DNA of 64,000 nt, taken from JACVRW01 sp963837445 (GTDB lineage: Bacteria > Actinomycetota > Thermoleophilia > Solirubrobacterales > Thermoleophilaceae). The stretch's first letter is position 1. Each line of letters starts with the position of its first letter. Below are positions 7,261-18,293 of this stretch, piece by piece. The position numbers and the translations under genes are program-made. Location of the stretch: positions 496,001 to 560,000 of the forward strand of contig CAWINK010000002.1 in NCBI GenBank assembly GCA_963837445.1, given 5' to 3'. The notes below the pieces were generated by a model. It did not search any database. It saw only the letters and a program-made list of their open reading frames with translations, and had not been told where the DNA came from.

Positions 7261-7656
7261 CTACTCCTGCAGGCTCGCTGCTGCGAGGGCGGTTGCTTCA
7301 GTCGGGAAGAAACCGAACCAGACGGCCTTCTTCCGCCGCCACCGCCAAACGTGCCAGGCCGTTTGCCTCACAGCGATCCCGCTGTCAGCGGCGTGACCCG
7401 AAACCTCAACGTATCCCAGCGTGATGTGGCCAAGATCCCGCACCTCGACGACTTCGACCTGGTAATCGGGCCAAGCGGCGAGCAGGGTCGTCCACCAGCG
7501 GCGGATCCCCTCGTGGCCGTGGAAAACGCCCTCCATCGCAGCCAGGCGCGGGACGGCCTCGGCGTCAGCATCGATGAGTGCCAGGAGGGAAGCAAGATCG
7601 CGTCGGTTGAACGCGTGGTAGCCCTGGTGAGTCAGCTCGACGTTCTCCTGCGACAT
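7261..7656 (-). CDS. SnoaL-like/NTF2-fold protein, copy 1
   Basis: A 131-residue single-domain protein with the NTF2/SnoaL cone fold pattern: the N-terminal helix MSQENVELTHQGYHAFNRRD, then FHGHEGIRRWW, and a C-terminal sheet VEVRDLGHITLGYVEVSGHA. Such proteins act as small isomerases or cyclases, or as orphan binding folds; no catalytic residue could be assigned. It lies 3 bases downstream of a second gene of identical length and the same N-terminal signature, so the pair looks like a tandem duplication. Confidence 0.8.
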   Translation of the reverse strand: MSQENVELTHQGYHAFNRRDLASLLALIDADAEAVPRLAAMEGVFHGHEGIRRWWTTLLAAWPDYQVEVVEVRDLGHITLGYVEVSGHAADSGIAVRQTAWHVWRWRRKKAVWFGFFPTEATALAAASLQE

Positions 7657-7659
7657 CGC

Positions 7660-8055
7660 CTACTCCAGCAGGCCGACGGCTTCGAGGGCCTCTTCCTCCG
7701 TGCGGAAGCTGAAAACCCGCGCGAGCTTTCCATCACTGACGAAGAACGCCGAGTAGTACGGAGCCCGGACCTCGACTCCGCTCCCACCACCTCGTGCATG
7801 GAACATTCCGACCACGAGAACCTTGTCGCCGAGGTCGCGGAACTCCTGGACGTCCAGGTTGAGGACCTCCCAAATGTCGGCGTCCTGGAAGTAGCCCGCG
7901 AGCCCCTCGGCCCCGTCGTACACGGTGGTCTGCACCGTCCCGGTCCAGGTCACCCACTGGAAGTCGTCCGTGGTCATCTCGACCAGGGCAGGCACGTCCC
8001 TGCGGTTGAACGCGGCGACCGCGTTCCTCGCGACAATCACGGTCTCCTGCGACAT
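7660..8055 (-). CDS. SnoaL-like/NTF2-fold protein, copy 2
   Basis: A 131-residue paralogue of the next gene, starting at the ATG at 8055 (MSQETVIVARNAVAAFNRRD). A longer frame upstream runs through the tRNA gene and was not used. Middle segments YDGAEGLAGYFQDADIWEVL and VEVRAPYYSAFFV fit the NTF2 fold. Both copies keep the MSQE.V....AFNRRD opening while diverging elsewhere, so the duplication is old. Function unknown; the two may form a hetero-oligomer (inference). Confidence 0.8.
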   Translation of the reverse strand: MSQETVIVARNAVAAFNRRDVPALVEMTTDDFQWVTWTGTVQTTVYDGAEGLAGYFQDADIWEVLNLDVQEFRDLGDKVLVVGMFHARGGGSGVEVRAPYYSAFFVSDGKLARVFSFRTEEEALEAVGLLE

Positions 8056-8095
8056 CGCCCGCCAAGTATTACCCGTGACCGCGGGGCCAGCGAGG

Positions 8096-8168
<73 letters not shown>

Positions 8169-8193
8169 AGGAAAAATCCAGTGTAGTCCGGGC

Positions 8194-8685
8194 ATGCTGA
8201 TCGCCGTCATCTCCGACACGCATCTGCCGCGGGGGGCGCGGCGGCTGCCGGAGGCGTGCGTCGAGCGGATCGCCGCGGCCGACCTGCTCCTGCACGCGGG
8301 CGACTTCTCGACCCTGGGCGTGCTGCGCGAGCTCGAGGCGATCGGCCCGCCGGTGATGGGCGTGCACGGCAATGTGGACAGCGCGGAGCTGTGCCGGATG
8401 CTCCCCGAGGAGCGCGTGGTGGAGGCGGACGGCGCCCGCATCGCGATGGTGCACGACGCCGGGCCTCGCAAGGGCCGGCTGAATCGCATGCGCACCCGTT
8501 TCGGCGATCGCGCCGACGTCGTCGTGTTCGGCCACTCCCACATGCCGCTCCACGAGCGGGCCGAGGATGGCTTTCAGATCCTCAACCCGGGCAGCCCGAC
8601 CGAGCGCCGCAGGGCGCCGACCCACACCATGGGGCTGATCGACACGGCGGGGGACCTAGCCCGGTGTGAGATCGTTTCGCTCTGA
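8194..8685 (+). CDS. YfcE/MJ0936-type metallophosphoesterase
   Basis: A 163-residue calcineurin-like phosphoesterase with all the metal-binding blocks in order: SDTH near the N-terminus, HAGDF, HGNVD, MVHDAG and VVFGHSH. The compact length fits the YfcE/MJ0936 phosphodiesterase group, which hydrolyses phosphodiester model substrates; the natural substrate is unknown. Its last 20 bases overlap the GTG start proposed for the following XRE gene. Confidence 0.9.
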   Translation: MLIAVISDTHLPRGARRLPEACVERIAAADLLLHAGDFSTLGVLRELEAIGPPVMGVHGNVDSAELCRMLPEERVVEADGARIAMVHDAGPRKGRLNRMRTRFGDRADVVVFGHSHMPLHERAEDGFQILNPGSPTERRRAPTHTMGLIDTAGDLARCEIVSL

Positions 8686-9046
8686 TACCGTATACGGCAT
8701 CAAGTCTCCAGCCGAACTCCTCAAGGAACTACGCGCCGAGAACGGGCTGACTCAACGCGAGCTGGCCTATCGCGCGGGCACGAGCCAGGCCGCCATCGCC
8801 AGGATCGAGAGCGGTGCCGAGGACATCACGTGGACGCGCCTCCGCTCGATCCTCTCCGCCATGGGTGAGGAGCCTGTGCTCGAGAGCAGGCGGCTCGCGA
8901 GCCGATACGACTTCGACGACCTGATGCTGGACCGGGCGATGTCGCCCGAGGGACGGCTGGCAAACGGGCTCAGCGTGAACCGTTTCGGGTCGCAGATCGC
9001 GCTCGCCGGCGCAGCGGCGCGCGCGAACGATGACCGCGCCGCCTGA
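8666..9046 (+). CDS. XRE-family HTH protein, probable antitoxin of nucleotidyltransferase pair
   Basis: 126 residues from the GTG at 8666. An HTH_3 domain occupies about residues 15-65 (LLKELRAENGLTQRELAYRA, then SQAAIARIESG), followed by a linker and a conserved-looking C-terminus (YDFDDLMLDRAM..GRLANGL). It overlaps the next gene, a nucleotidyltransferase, by 17 bases: the architecture of toxin-antitoxin pairs in which the HTH protein binds both its operator and the toxin. The start is uncertain: a 20-bp palindrome at 8683-8702 lies inside the first 13 codons, so the functional start may lie further downstream with a non-standard codon. Confidence 0.78.
   Translation: MRSFRSDTVYGIKSPAELLKELRAENGLTQRELAYRAGTSQAAIARIESGAEDITWTRLRSILSAMGEEPVLESRRLASRYDFDDLMLDRAMSPEGRLANGLSVNRFGSQIALAGAAARANDDRAA
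8683..8702. promoter_or_regulatory. Palindromic operator candidate for the XRE/nucleotidyltransferase pair
   Basis: TGATACCGTATACGGCATCA is a 20-bp palindrome with one mismatched pair (A at 8687 against C at 8698) around a perfect CCGTATACGG core. It lies at the 5' end of the XRE gene, where HTH antitoxins commonly bind for autoregulation. Binding itself is inferred. Confidence 0.6.
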
Positions 9047-9542
9047 GCGCGTTTTCGACGCGCAGGAGATCCTGCGCGTGCTCGTGGCGCACAGCGTGGA
9101 CTTCGTGATCATCGGAGGAATCGCTGTCCAGGCGCACGGATACATCCGCTGGACCAAGGACCTGGATGTGATCGTGCGCCCGACCACGCTCAACTTCACC
9201 CGCCTCAGCGAGGCACTCCAAGAGCTCGACGCCGAGCTTCGAGGTTCCGGCACGCTCAGGCTCGCTGACCCTCACCAGTTGCGGCGGGTGCCGCTCATCC
9301 CGGTGATGACCACGGCGGGCCCTCTCGACGTCGTCGACGTGGAGCACGTGGCCGGCGCCCCGCGGAGCTATGACGGGTTGAGGCAAGCCGCGCTCGTCAT
9401 AGAGCTCTCCGGCTCTGAGGTAGCCGTGGCGGGTCTTTCCGATCTCATCCGGATGAAGCGTGCCGCTGGGCGTGAGCACGATTTCGCAGACATTGAAGCG
9501 CTCACACGCAGGCCTGATGACCGCCCCGATGGCGGCGGCTAG
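9030..9542 (+). CDS. Nucleotidyltransferase-fold protein (AbiEii/MNT-like), probable toxin-antitoxin partner
   Basis: 170 residues. The nucleotidyltransferase core is visible as VIIGGIAVQAHGYIRWTKDL followed by DV: a Gly-Gly motif, a short helix, then an Asp-x-Asp metal-binding pair. A second acidic strand, PLDVVDVEH, and the C-terminal LSDLIRMKRAAGREHDFADI complete the AbiEii/DUF6036-like pattern. Relatives modify tRNA or proteins by adding nucleotides and act as toxins or abortive-infection proteins. The 17-base overlap with an XRE gene supports a toxin-antitoxin role. No HEPN partner is present. Confidence 0.8.
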   Translation: MTAPPERVFDAQEILRVLVAHSVDFVIIGGIAVQAHGYIRWTKDLDVIVRPTTLNFTRLSEALQELDAELRGSGTLRLADPHQLRRVPLIPVMTTAGPLDVVDVEHVAGAPRSYDGLRQAALVIELSGSEVAVAGLSDLIRMKRAAGREHDFADIEALTRRPDDRPDGGG

Positions 9543-9557
9543 TCAACATAGGGCGCG

Positions 9558-10511
9558 ATGGACCTCGACGTTCTCTTCCTCGGCACCGCCGGCTCCTCGC
9601 CGAGCCCGCGACGCGGCCTGCCCGCCACGCTCGTCCGGCGCGGCGGCGACCGCCTGCTGATCGACTGCGGCGAGGGCACCCAGCGGCAGCTGATGAGCTC
9701 GATCGGGCTGGTGGAGCTGGAGGAGCTGTTCATCACCCACTTCCATGCCGACCACGTGCTCGGGCTGCCGGGGATGCTGAAGACGTTCGCCCTGCGGCAG
9801 CGTGAGCGCCCGCTCACCGTGCACGGCCCGCGCGGGCTCGCGCGGCTCTTCAAGCTGCTCGACCCGGTGATCGGGCGCGTGCCCTTCCCGATCGAGCTAG
9901 TGGAGCTCGAGCCCAACGACGAGCTCGAGCGGGATGGCTACCGGATCGCCGCCTTCGGGGTGGACCACGGAGGGCCGTCGATCGGCTACGCCCTGGTCGA
10001 GGCCCCGCGTCCGGGCGAGTTCGACCCGGACCGCGCCCGCGAGCTGGGCGTGGAGTTCGGGCCCGACTTCGGCCGTCTCCAGCGCGGCGAGGTGGTGAAC
10101 GGCGTGCGGCCGGACCAGGTGATGGGGGAGGAGCGTCGCGGCCGCAAGCTCGTGCTGACGGGCGACACCGCTCCGAGCGACATGACTCGCCTCGTGGCGT
10201 GGGAGGCCGACCTGCTCGTTCACGAGGCGACCTTCATGGAGGATGAGGTCGAGCGTGCCGCCGAGACGCGCCACTCGACCGCGGCCCAGGCCGCCGAGCT
10301 GGCCGCCGCGGCGGGCGTCCAGATGCTCGCGCTCACGCACGTCTCGCCGCGCTACGCGGGCGGCGAGGTACGCGACGAGGCCCGGGCGCGCTTCGACAAC
10401 GTGATCGTGCCGCGCGACTTCGACAGGGTCGAGATCCCCTTCCCGGAGCGAGGCGAGCCGATCCACATCCGCGCAACCGACCGCCCGCCGCGGCCCGAGC
10501 CGGTGGCCTAG
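9558..10511 (+). CDS. rnz: Ribonuclease Z (tRNA 3' endonuclease)
   Basis: A 317-residue zinc-dependent metallo-beta-lactamase-fold RNase that cuts the 3' trailer from tRNA precursors. This matters where CCA is not encoded, as in the tRNA-Arg nearby. Motifs: FLGTAGSSPSPRRG at the N-terminus, IDCGEGTQRQL, the HFHADH metal site, VDHGGPSIGY, LTGDTAPSD, and LTHVSPRY near the end. The length fits the RNase Z long bacterial type. It follows the nucleotidyltransferase by 15 bases. Confidence 0.95.
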   Translation: MDLDVLFLGTAGSSPSPRRGLPATLVRRGGDRLLIDCGEGTQRQLMSSIGLVELEELFITHFHADHVLGLPGMLKTFALRQRERPLTVHGPRGLARLFKLLDPVIGRVPFPIELVELEPNDELERDGYRIAAFGVDHGGPSIGYALVEAPRPGEFDPDRARELGVEFGPDFGRLQRGEVVNGVRPDQVMGEERRGRKLVLTGDTAPSDMTRLVAWEADLLVHEATFMEDEVERAAETRHSTAAQAAELAAAAGVQMLALTHVSPRYAGGEVRDEARARFDNVIVPRDFDRVEIPFPERGEPIHIRATDRPPRPEPVA

Positions 10512-10517
10512 GGGCCG

Positions 10518-10721
10518 TCAGACGCCGAGCGGCGGGGTGCCGTGAAGCGTGCGAGCGATCCGGCTCACGTACGTCGACGGAAAGCGCTCGCGGCCGCCGT
10601 GAACCCGGAGCTCGTGCCCGCACGCCGGACAGCGCTCGGGCGGGTGGTTACCAGAAGAGTCGCGCCCGAAAGCGCGAAGGAATTCGCAGTGCTCGCAGAC
10701 TGCGTAAGCGGGCGCCTCCAC
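10518..10721 (-). CDS. Small zinc-ribbon protein, function unknown
   Basis: A 67-residue protein with two Cys pairs, CEHC near residue 9 and CPACGHEL near residue 31, spaced as a zinc ribbon. The rest (RFPSTYVSRIARTLHG) is basic and resembles a small nucleic-acid or protein-binding tail. It converges on rnz. No functional partner is suggested by context. Confidence 0.6.
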   Translation of the reverse strand: MEAPAYAVCEHCEFLRAFGRDSSGNHPPERCPACGHELRVHGGRERFPSTYVSRIARTLHGTPPLGV

Positions 10722-10758
10722 AACACATAGTTGTTTCCGGGGCGAAGCGGACTAAACG

Positions 10759-11091
10759 TCAGCGCGGGTCGCCGAGGCGGACCAGCTGTCGCGGGCCGCA
10801 GTCCTCGAGGTCCTGGAGCACCTGCTCCGCGAGTTCGGGGTCCCAGCGCTCGGCGCCGACGAGCTGGCCGGCCAGGTCGCTCACGCTGCTTAGGGCTTCG
10901 CGGGCGTCCTCGTCGAGCGCGATGTCCTCGCAGAAGAACAGCGCGTCGGCGGCCTCGCGGAGGATCTCCTTCTGGGCAGGATCGAGCGCGGCGTCGCCTT
11001 CGGCGGAGATCACCGTCATGAGCCTGCCGTATGCCTGAGAACGCTCTGGCGTCACTGGTTCCACAGTAGCGGCCAACCGGGCGGGTGTCAT
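10759..11091 (-). CDS. Uncharacterised helical protein
   Basis: A 110-residue, acidic, mostly helical protein (DPAQKEILREAADALFFCED, then DAREALSSVSDLAGQLV), with no membrane segment or recognised motif. It diverges from the pyrimidine operon. An internal ATG at 11019 (TVISAEGD) is an alternative start giving 86 residues. Coding status is supported by the frame and by helical periodicity rather than by recognised family. Confidence 0.55.
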   Translation of the reverse strand: MTPARLAATVEPVTPERSQAYGRLMTVISAEGDAALDPAQKEILREAADALFFCEDIALDEDAREALSSVSDLAGQLVGAERWDPELAEQVLQDLEDCGPRQLVRLGDPR

Positions 11092-11146
11092 CCGGCTGGT
11101 TCCGATGTTGGCGTCCGACCCAGAGTGCTAGTCTCGCCGCGGTTCC

Positions 11147-11184
11147 TTTAACCCGGTCCGGAGAGGCCAGGAAGGGATAGTTAA
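11147..11184 (+). promoter_or_regulatory. PyrR-binding RNA hairpin overlapping the pyrR translation start
   Basis: The leader reads a stem from CTTTAACCC to GGGATAGTTAAG that encloses GGTCCGGAGAGGCCAGGAA. The internal TCCGGAGAGGCC closely matches the conserved PyrR recognition loop (UCC.GAGAGGCU). The hairpin contains the pyrR Shine-Dalgarno and ends at the GTG start. This placement suggests translational autoregulation, as reported for mycobacterial pyrR, rather than attenuation; no T-run terminator is seen. A weak promoter (TTGGCG, then TAGTCT) lies at about 11108-11134. Confidence 0.75.
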
Positions 11185-11742
11185 GTGAGTGAGAAGACGG
11201 TCCTGGACCGCGAAGACGTGCGGCGCACGCTTGTGCGAATCGCACACGAAATCGTCGAATCAACGGGTGGCGAGGGCGTCGCGGTAGTCGGGATTCACCG
11301 TCGCGGCGCCGTGCTGGGCGCGAGGCTGCGCGACCTGGTCGCCGAGCTCGTGGGCGAGCCCGTGCCGCTCGGTGACATCGACATCAGCTTCTACCGCGAC
11401 GACGTGGGCATTCGCGGGGCGGACTACCAGCCGGTGGTCCACTCGACGCACATCGACTTCCCGGTCGAGGACACGACCGTGGTGCTGGTGGACGACGTCC
11501 TCTACACAGGCCGGACCGTGCGCGCGGCGATCGACGCACTCTTCGACTACGGCCGCCCGAGCCGCGTGCAGCTCGCCGTGCTGGCCGACCGCGGGCACCG
11601 CGAGCTTCCGATCCGCCCGGACTACGTCGGCAAGAACCTTCCGACCGCCCGCGGCGAGAGGGTGAACGTGAGAGTGGAGGAGATCGACGGCGTGGACGAG
11701 GTGGCCATCGACGCGGCCGCCCAGATGGAGGAGACGATTTGA
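11185..11742 (+). CDS. pyrR: PyrR: pyrimidine operon RNA-binding regulator / uracil phosphoribosyltransferase
   Basis: 185 residues from GTG. PyrR binds UMP/UTP and the pyr mRNA leader to lower expression, and often has uracil phosphoribosyltransferase activity. The PRPP-binding loop reads VVLVDDVLYTGRTVRAAID. The N-terminal VVGIHRRGAVLGARLRDL and the DISFYRDD segment are typical of PyrR rather than other phosphoribosyltransferases. It is the first gene of the pyr operon, directly after a matching RNA element, and overlaps pyrB by one base. Confidence 0.96.
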   Translation: MSEKTVLDREDVRRTLVRIAHEIVESTGGEGVAVVGIHRRGAVLGARLRDLVAELVGEPVPLGDIDISFYRDDVGIRGADYQPVVHSTHIDFPVEDTTVVLVDDVLYTGRTVRAAIDALFDYGRPSRVQLAVLADRGHRELPIRPDYVGKNLPTARGERVNVRVEEIDGVDEVAIDAAAQMEETI

Positions 11743-12692
11743 TGCACCAGCATCTGCTGTCGGTCGACGATCTCTCGCGCGACGACATAGAGCGGATCCT
11801 GGGCCGGGCGGAGAGCTTCGCCGAGGTGTCCGGGCGCGAGATCAAGAAGGTGCCCACGCTCCGCGGGCGCACCGTGATCAACCTCTTCTACGAGGCGTCC
11901 ACGCGCACGCAGTCGAGCTTCGAGCTGGCCGCCAAGCGGCTGAGCGCCGACCTGATCACGCTCAAGGCCACGGGCTCGGCGGTGGAGAAGGGCGAGTCGC
12001 TGAAGGACACCGTGCAGACCCTCTCCGCCTACGACCCCGCGGCGATCGTGATCCGCTCGCCGCACGCGGGCGCGGCCGGCCTCGTGGCCCGCTGGACGCA
12101 GGCCGCCGTGATCAACGCGGGCGACGGCAAGCACGAGCACCCCACCCAGGCGCTGCTCGACCTCTACACGCTGAAGCGCCGCGCCGGCTCGCTCGAGGGT
12201 CTCAGCGTCTGGATCGTGGGCGACGTGCTCCACAGCCGCGTGGCCCGCTCGAACATCCTGGCCTTCACGCGCATGGGCTGCGTGGTCACCGTGTGCGGTC
12301 CGCCCACGCTGATCCCGCGCGGGATCGAGTCGCTCGGCTGCCGGGTGAGGCACACGCTCGACGAGCTGCCCTCGGCAGACGTGGTCTACGCCCTGCGCAT
12401 GCAGCACGAGCGGATGACCGGCTCGTTCGTGCCGTCGCTGCGCGAGTACGCCGCGCAGTACCAGATCGACGGGCGCCGTCTCGGCCCGACGCAGCTGCTG
12501 ATGCACCCCGGCCCGGTGAACCGCGGGGTGGAGCTTGCGGCCGAGGTGATCGACTCGCCTCAGGCGCTGATCTCCGAGCAGGTGGAGTCGGGAGTGGTGG
12601 TGAGGATGGCCGTGCTCTACGAGCTGCTCGCGGGGCGCGGCGCGCCCTCGGAGGCACGCGAGGCCGCCGAGACGGAGCCCCAGCCCGCATGA
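11742..12692 (+). CDS. pyrB: Aspartate carbamoyltransferase catalytic subunit
   Basis: 316 residues. Makes carbamoyl-aspartate from carbamoyl phosphate and aspartate, the committed step of UMP synthesis. The carbamoyl phosphate motif STRTQSSFE and the active-site HPTQALLDLYT are present, with MHPGPVNRGVEL near the C-terminus for the aspartate site. ATG at 11742 is preferred over the TTG three bases earlier, giving a TGATG junction with pyrR. No pyrI regulatory subunit is present, as expected when PyrR controls the operon. Confidence 0.96.
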   Translation: MHQHLLSVDDLSRDDIERILGRAESFAEVSGREIKKVPTLRGRTVINLFYEASTRTQSSFELAAKRLSADLITLKATGSAVEKGESLKDTVQTLSAYDPAAIVIRSPHAGAAGLVARWTQAAVINAGDGKHEHPTQALLDLYTLKRRAGSLEGLSVWIVGDVLHSRVARSNILAFTRMGCVVTVCGPPTLIPRGIESLGCRVRHTLDELPSADVVYALRMQHERMTGSFVPSLREYAAQYQIDGRRLGPTQLLMHPGPVNRGVELAAEVIDSPQALISEQVESGVVVRMAVLYELLAGRGAPSEAREAAETEPQPA

Positions 12693-14068
12693 GTGCCAGC
12701 GCCGCTCCGATGAACGGGTCCGGACCGCGGGTCGCGATCGAGCTCGACTGCGTGGCCGCGCCCCCGAGCACCGTCCTGGTGCGGGGCGCGAGGCTGCTCG
12801 ATCCACGCGCCGGGCTCGACAAGCTCGGCGACGTGCTGGTGCGCGATGGGCAGATCGCGGAGCTGGGCGAGGGGCTGAACCTGCCGGACGGGGCCGAGGT
12901 GGTGGATGCCGAGGGCCTGCACGTGCTCCCGGCGTTCGTCGACCCGCACGTGCACCTGCGCACGCCCGGGCGCGAGGACGAGGAGGACGTGGACTCCGGC
13001 ACGCGCGCCGCGGCGGCCGGAGGCTTCTGCGCGATCCTCGCCCAGCCGAACACCGAGCCGGTGGTGGACTCGGCGCCGGTTCTGCGCTCGCTGCGCGAGA
13101 AGGCACGCGGCGAGGCGCGCATCCCGACCGGTTTCATGGCCGCGATCACCGTCGGCCAGCAGGGCGAGCGGCTCACCGAGATGGCGGAGCTCGCCGAGGC
13201 GGGCGCCGCCGGCTTCACCGACGACGGGCTGCCCGTTCGCTCCGCCGGCGTGATGCGCCAGGCGCTCCAGTACCAGCAGCTCGCCGGGCGCGTGCTCGCG
13301 CTGCACGAGGAGGACCCGTCGCTGTCGGGCGCGGGAGTGATGCACGAGGGCGACATGTCCGCGCTGCTCGGCGTGGCGGGAATCCCGTCGGTGTCCGAGT
13401 CCACGATGGTGGCGCGCGATTGCGCGCTCGCGCTCTACGAGGGCGGCCGCATACACGTGCAGCACGTATCCGCGCGCGAGACGGTGGACGCAATCGTGCG
13501 AGCGAAGGCGGCCGGCACGCAGGTCACCTGCGAGGCCACCCCTCACCACCTGCTGCTCACGGACGACGCCGTGCGCACGCTCGACACCAACATGAAGATG
13601 AACCCGCCGCTGCGGGCGGAGTCAGACCGCCAGGCGCTGATCGAGGCGCTCCGCTCGGGGGCGATCGACTGCATCGCCACCGACCACGCTCCCCACGCGC
13701 GCGAGGAGAAGGAGCAGCCGTTCGAGCTGGCGCCGATGGGGGTCACCGGACTCGAGACGGCCTTCGCCGCGCTCCACACCGGCCTGGTGCTGCCGGGCGT
13801 GATCGGGCTCGAGCTGCTCGTCGAGCGCATGACCGCAGGCGGCGAGCCCTTCGGTCTCGTGGTGCCGACCCTGGCGCCCGGCTCACCTGCAAATCTCTGC
13901 CTCGTGGACCTCGAGGCGGACTGGGACGTGGGCGATGCGGGCTACGAGAGCCGCTCCGCGAACTGCGCCTTCGCCGGCCGCCGGCTCACCGGCCGCGTGC
14001 GCATGACGATCGCCGACGGCGCGGTGGCCTACCGCGAGCGCAGCTTCGCGCTCGGCGCCGTGGCATGA
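12689..14068 (+). CDS. pyrC: Dihydroorotase (class I)
   Basis: 459 residues from the ATG at 12689 (ATGA overlap with pyrB). A zinc amidohydrolase that cyclises carbamoyl-aspartate to dihydroorotate. Metal ligands are seen in FVDPHVHLRTPG; GGFCAILAQPNTEPVVDS, VTCEATPHHLLL and CIATDHAPHAREEKE follow in the usual order. The first 30 or so residues are poorly conserved in character, so a later start (ATG 12710) is possible. The length and motifs place it in the long class I type. Confidence 0.95.
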   Translation: MSASAAPMNGSGPRVAIELDCVAAPPSTVLVRGARLLDPRAGLDKLGDVLVRDGQIAELGEGLNLPDGAEVVDAEGLHVLPAFVDPHVHLRTPGREDEEDVDSGTRAAAAGGFCAILAQPNTEPVVDSAPVLRSLREKARGEARIPTGFMAAITVGQQGERLTEMAELAEAGAAGFTDDGLPVRSAGVMRQALQYQQLAGRVLALHEEDPSLSGAGVMHEGDMSALLGVAGIPSVSESTMVARDCALALYEGGRIHVQHVSARETVDAIVRAKAAGTQVTCEATPHHLLLTDDAVRTLDTNMKMNPPLRAESDRQALIEALRSGAIDCIATDHAPHAREEKEQPFELAPMGVTGLETAFAALHTGLVLPGVIGLELLVERMTAGGEPFGLVVPTLAPGSPANLCLVDLEADWDVGDAGYESRSANCAFAGRRLTGRVRMTIADGAVAYRERSFALGAVA

Positions 14069-15185
14069 GCGCCGCGTACCTGCTGCTCGAGGACGGGACC
14101 CGCTTCGAGGGGGAGTCCGTTGGCGCCGCCGCCGTCGGCACGGGCGAGGTGGTGTTCAACACCGCGATGTCGGGCTACCAGGAGGCCGTTACCGACCCCA
14201 GCTACGCGGGCCAGATCATCGTCTTCACGTACCCGATGGTGGGGAACTACGGGGTCGCGCAGGCGCACATGGAGTCCGATCGGATCCACGCGCGCGCTGT
14301 GATCATGCGCGAGGGGATCGATCGCGAGGACGCCTCCCACGCCGAGGGCGGCTGGCTCACCTGGCTGTCCGACTGCGGCATTCCGGCGCTGTCCGGGGTC
14401 GATACGCGCGCACTGGTTCGCCATATCCGTGACAAGGGGGCGATGCGCGGCGGGATCTTCGGCCACGAGGTGTCGGAGGCACAGGCCCGCGAGCGGGTGA
14501 TGGCCGAGCCCTCGATGACCGGCGCGGACTTCGCGCGCGAGGTCACGCCGGCGGAGCCCGTGATCCTCGAGGGCGACGGCCCGCGCGTGATCGCGATCGA
14601 CACCGGCATCAAGACCTCCATCGTGCGCAACCTGCGCGAGCGGGGCGTGCATCTCGAGCTGCACCCGTGCACGGTCACCGCGGAGGAGCTGCTGGCACGC
14701 GAGCCGGATGCGGTGTTCCTGGCGAACGGCCCGGGCGACCCGGCCGCCCTCGACTACATCGTGGACGCCGTGCGCGGCGTGGTGGGAAAGACGCCCGTCT
14801 GGGGCATCTGCCTCGGCCACCAGCTGCTCTGCCGGGCGGTGGGGCTCGAGACCTACAAGCTGCCCTTCGGCCACCGCGGCGCGAACCACCCGGTCAAGGA
14901 CCTCGAGACCGGTCGCATCGAGATCACCTCGCAGAACCACGGCTTCGCGGTGCTGGGCCCGGGCGGCCAGCGGACGATCGACACGGACGAGGCGGTGCGC
15001 TGGGACACGGACTTCGGCGTCGCTGAGCTCCAGCAGCTGAACCTCTACGACCGAACCGTCGAGGGACTCGTGCTGCGCGACGTGGAGGGCTCGACGGTTC
15101 AGTACCACCCCGAGGCCGGACCGGGTCCGCACGACGCCCTGCATCTGTTCGATCGCTTTCTCGCCACCCTGCGGGTGCCGGCCTA

Positions 15186-15186
<1 letters not shown>
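14065..15186 (+). CDS. carA: Carbamoyl phosphate synthase small (glutaminase) subunit
   Basis: 373 residues. Supplies ammonia from glutamine to CarB. The N-terminal domain shows FNTAMSGYQEAVTDPSYAGQ. The C-terminal class I amidotransferase domain has the nucleophile elbow GICLGHQLLCRA and the catalytic His/Glu in QYHPEAGPGPHD. The ATG at 14065 forms an ATGA overlap with pyrC. Next to carB, so the holoenzyme is encoded as one unit. Confidence 0.97.

Positions 15187-18289
<3,103 letters not shown>

Positions 18290-18293
<4 letters not shown>

Noticed and set aside
11622..13549. Long minus-strand frames across pyrB-pyrC
   Set aside because: Shadows of well-supported pyrimidine genes.
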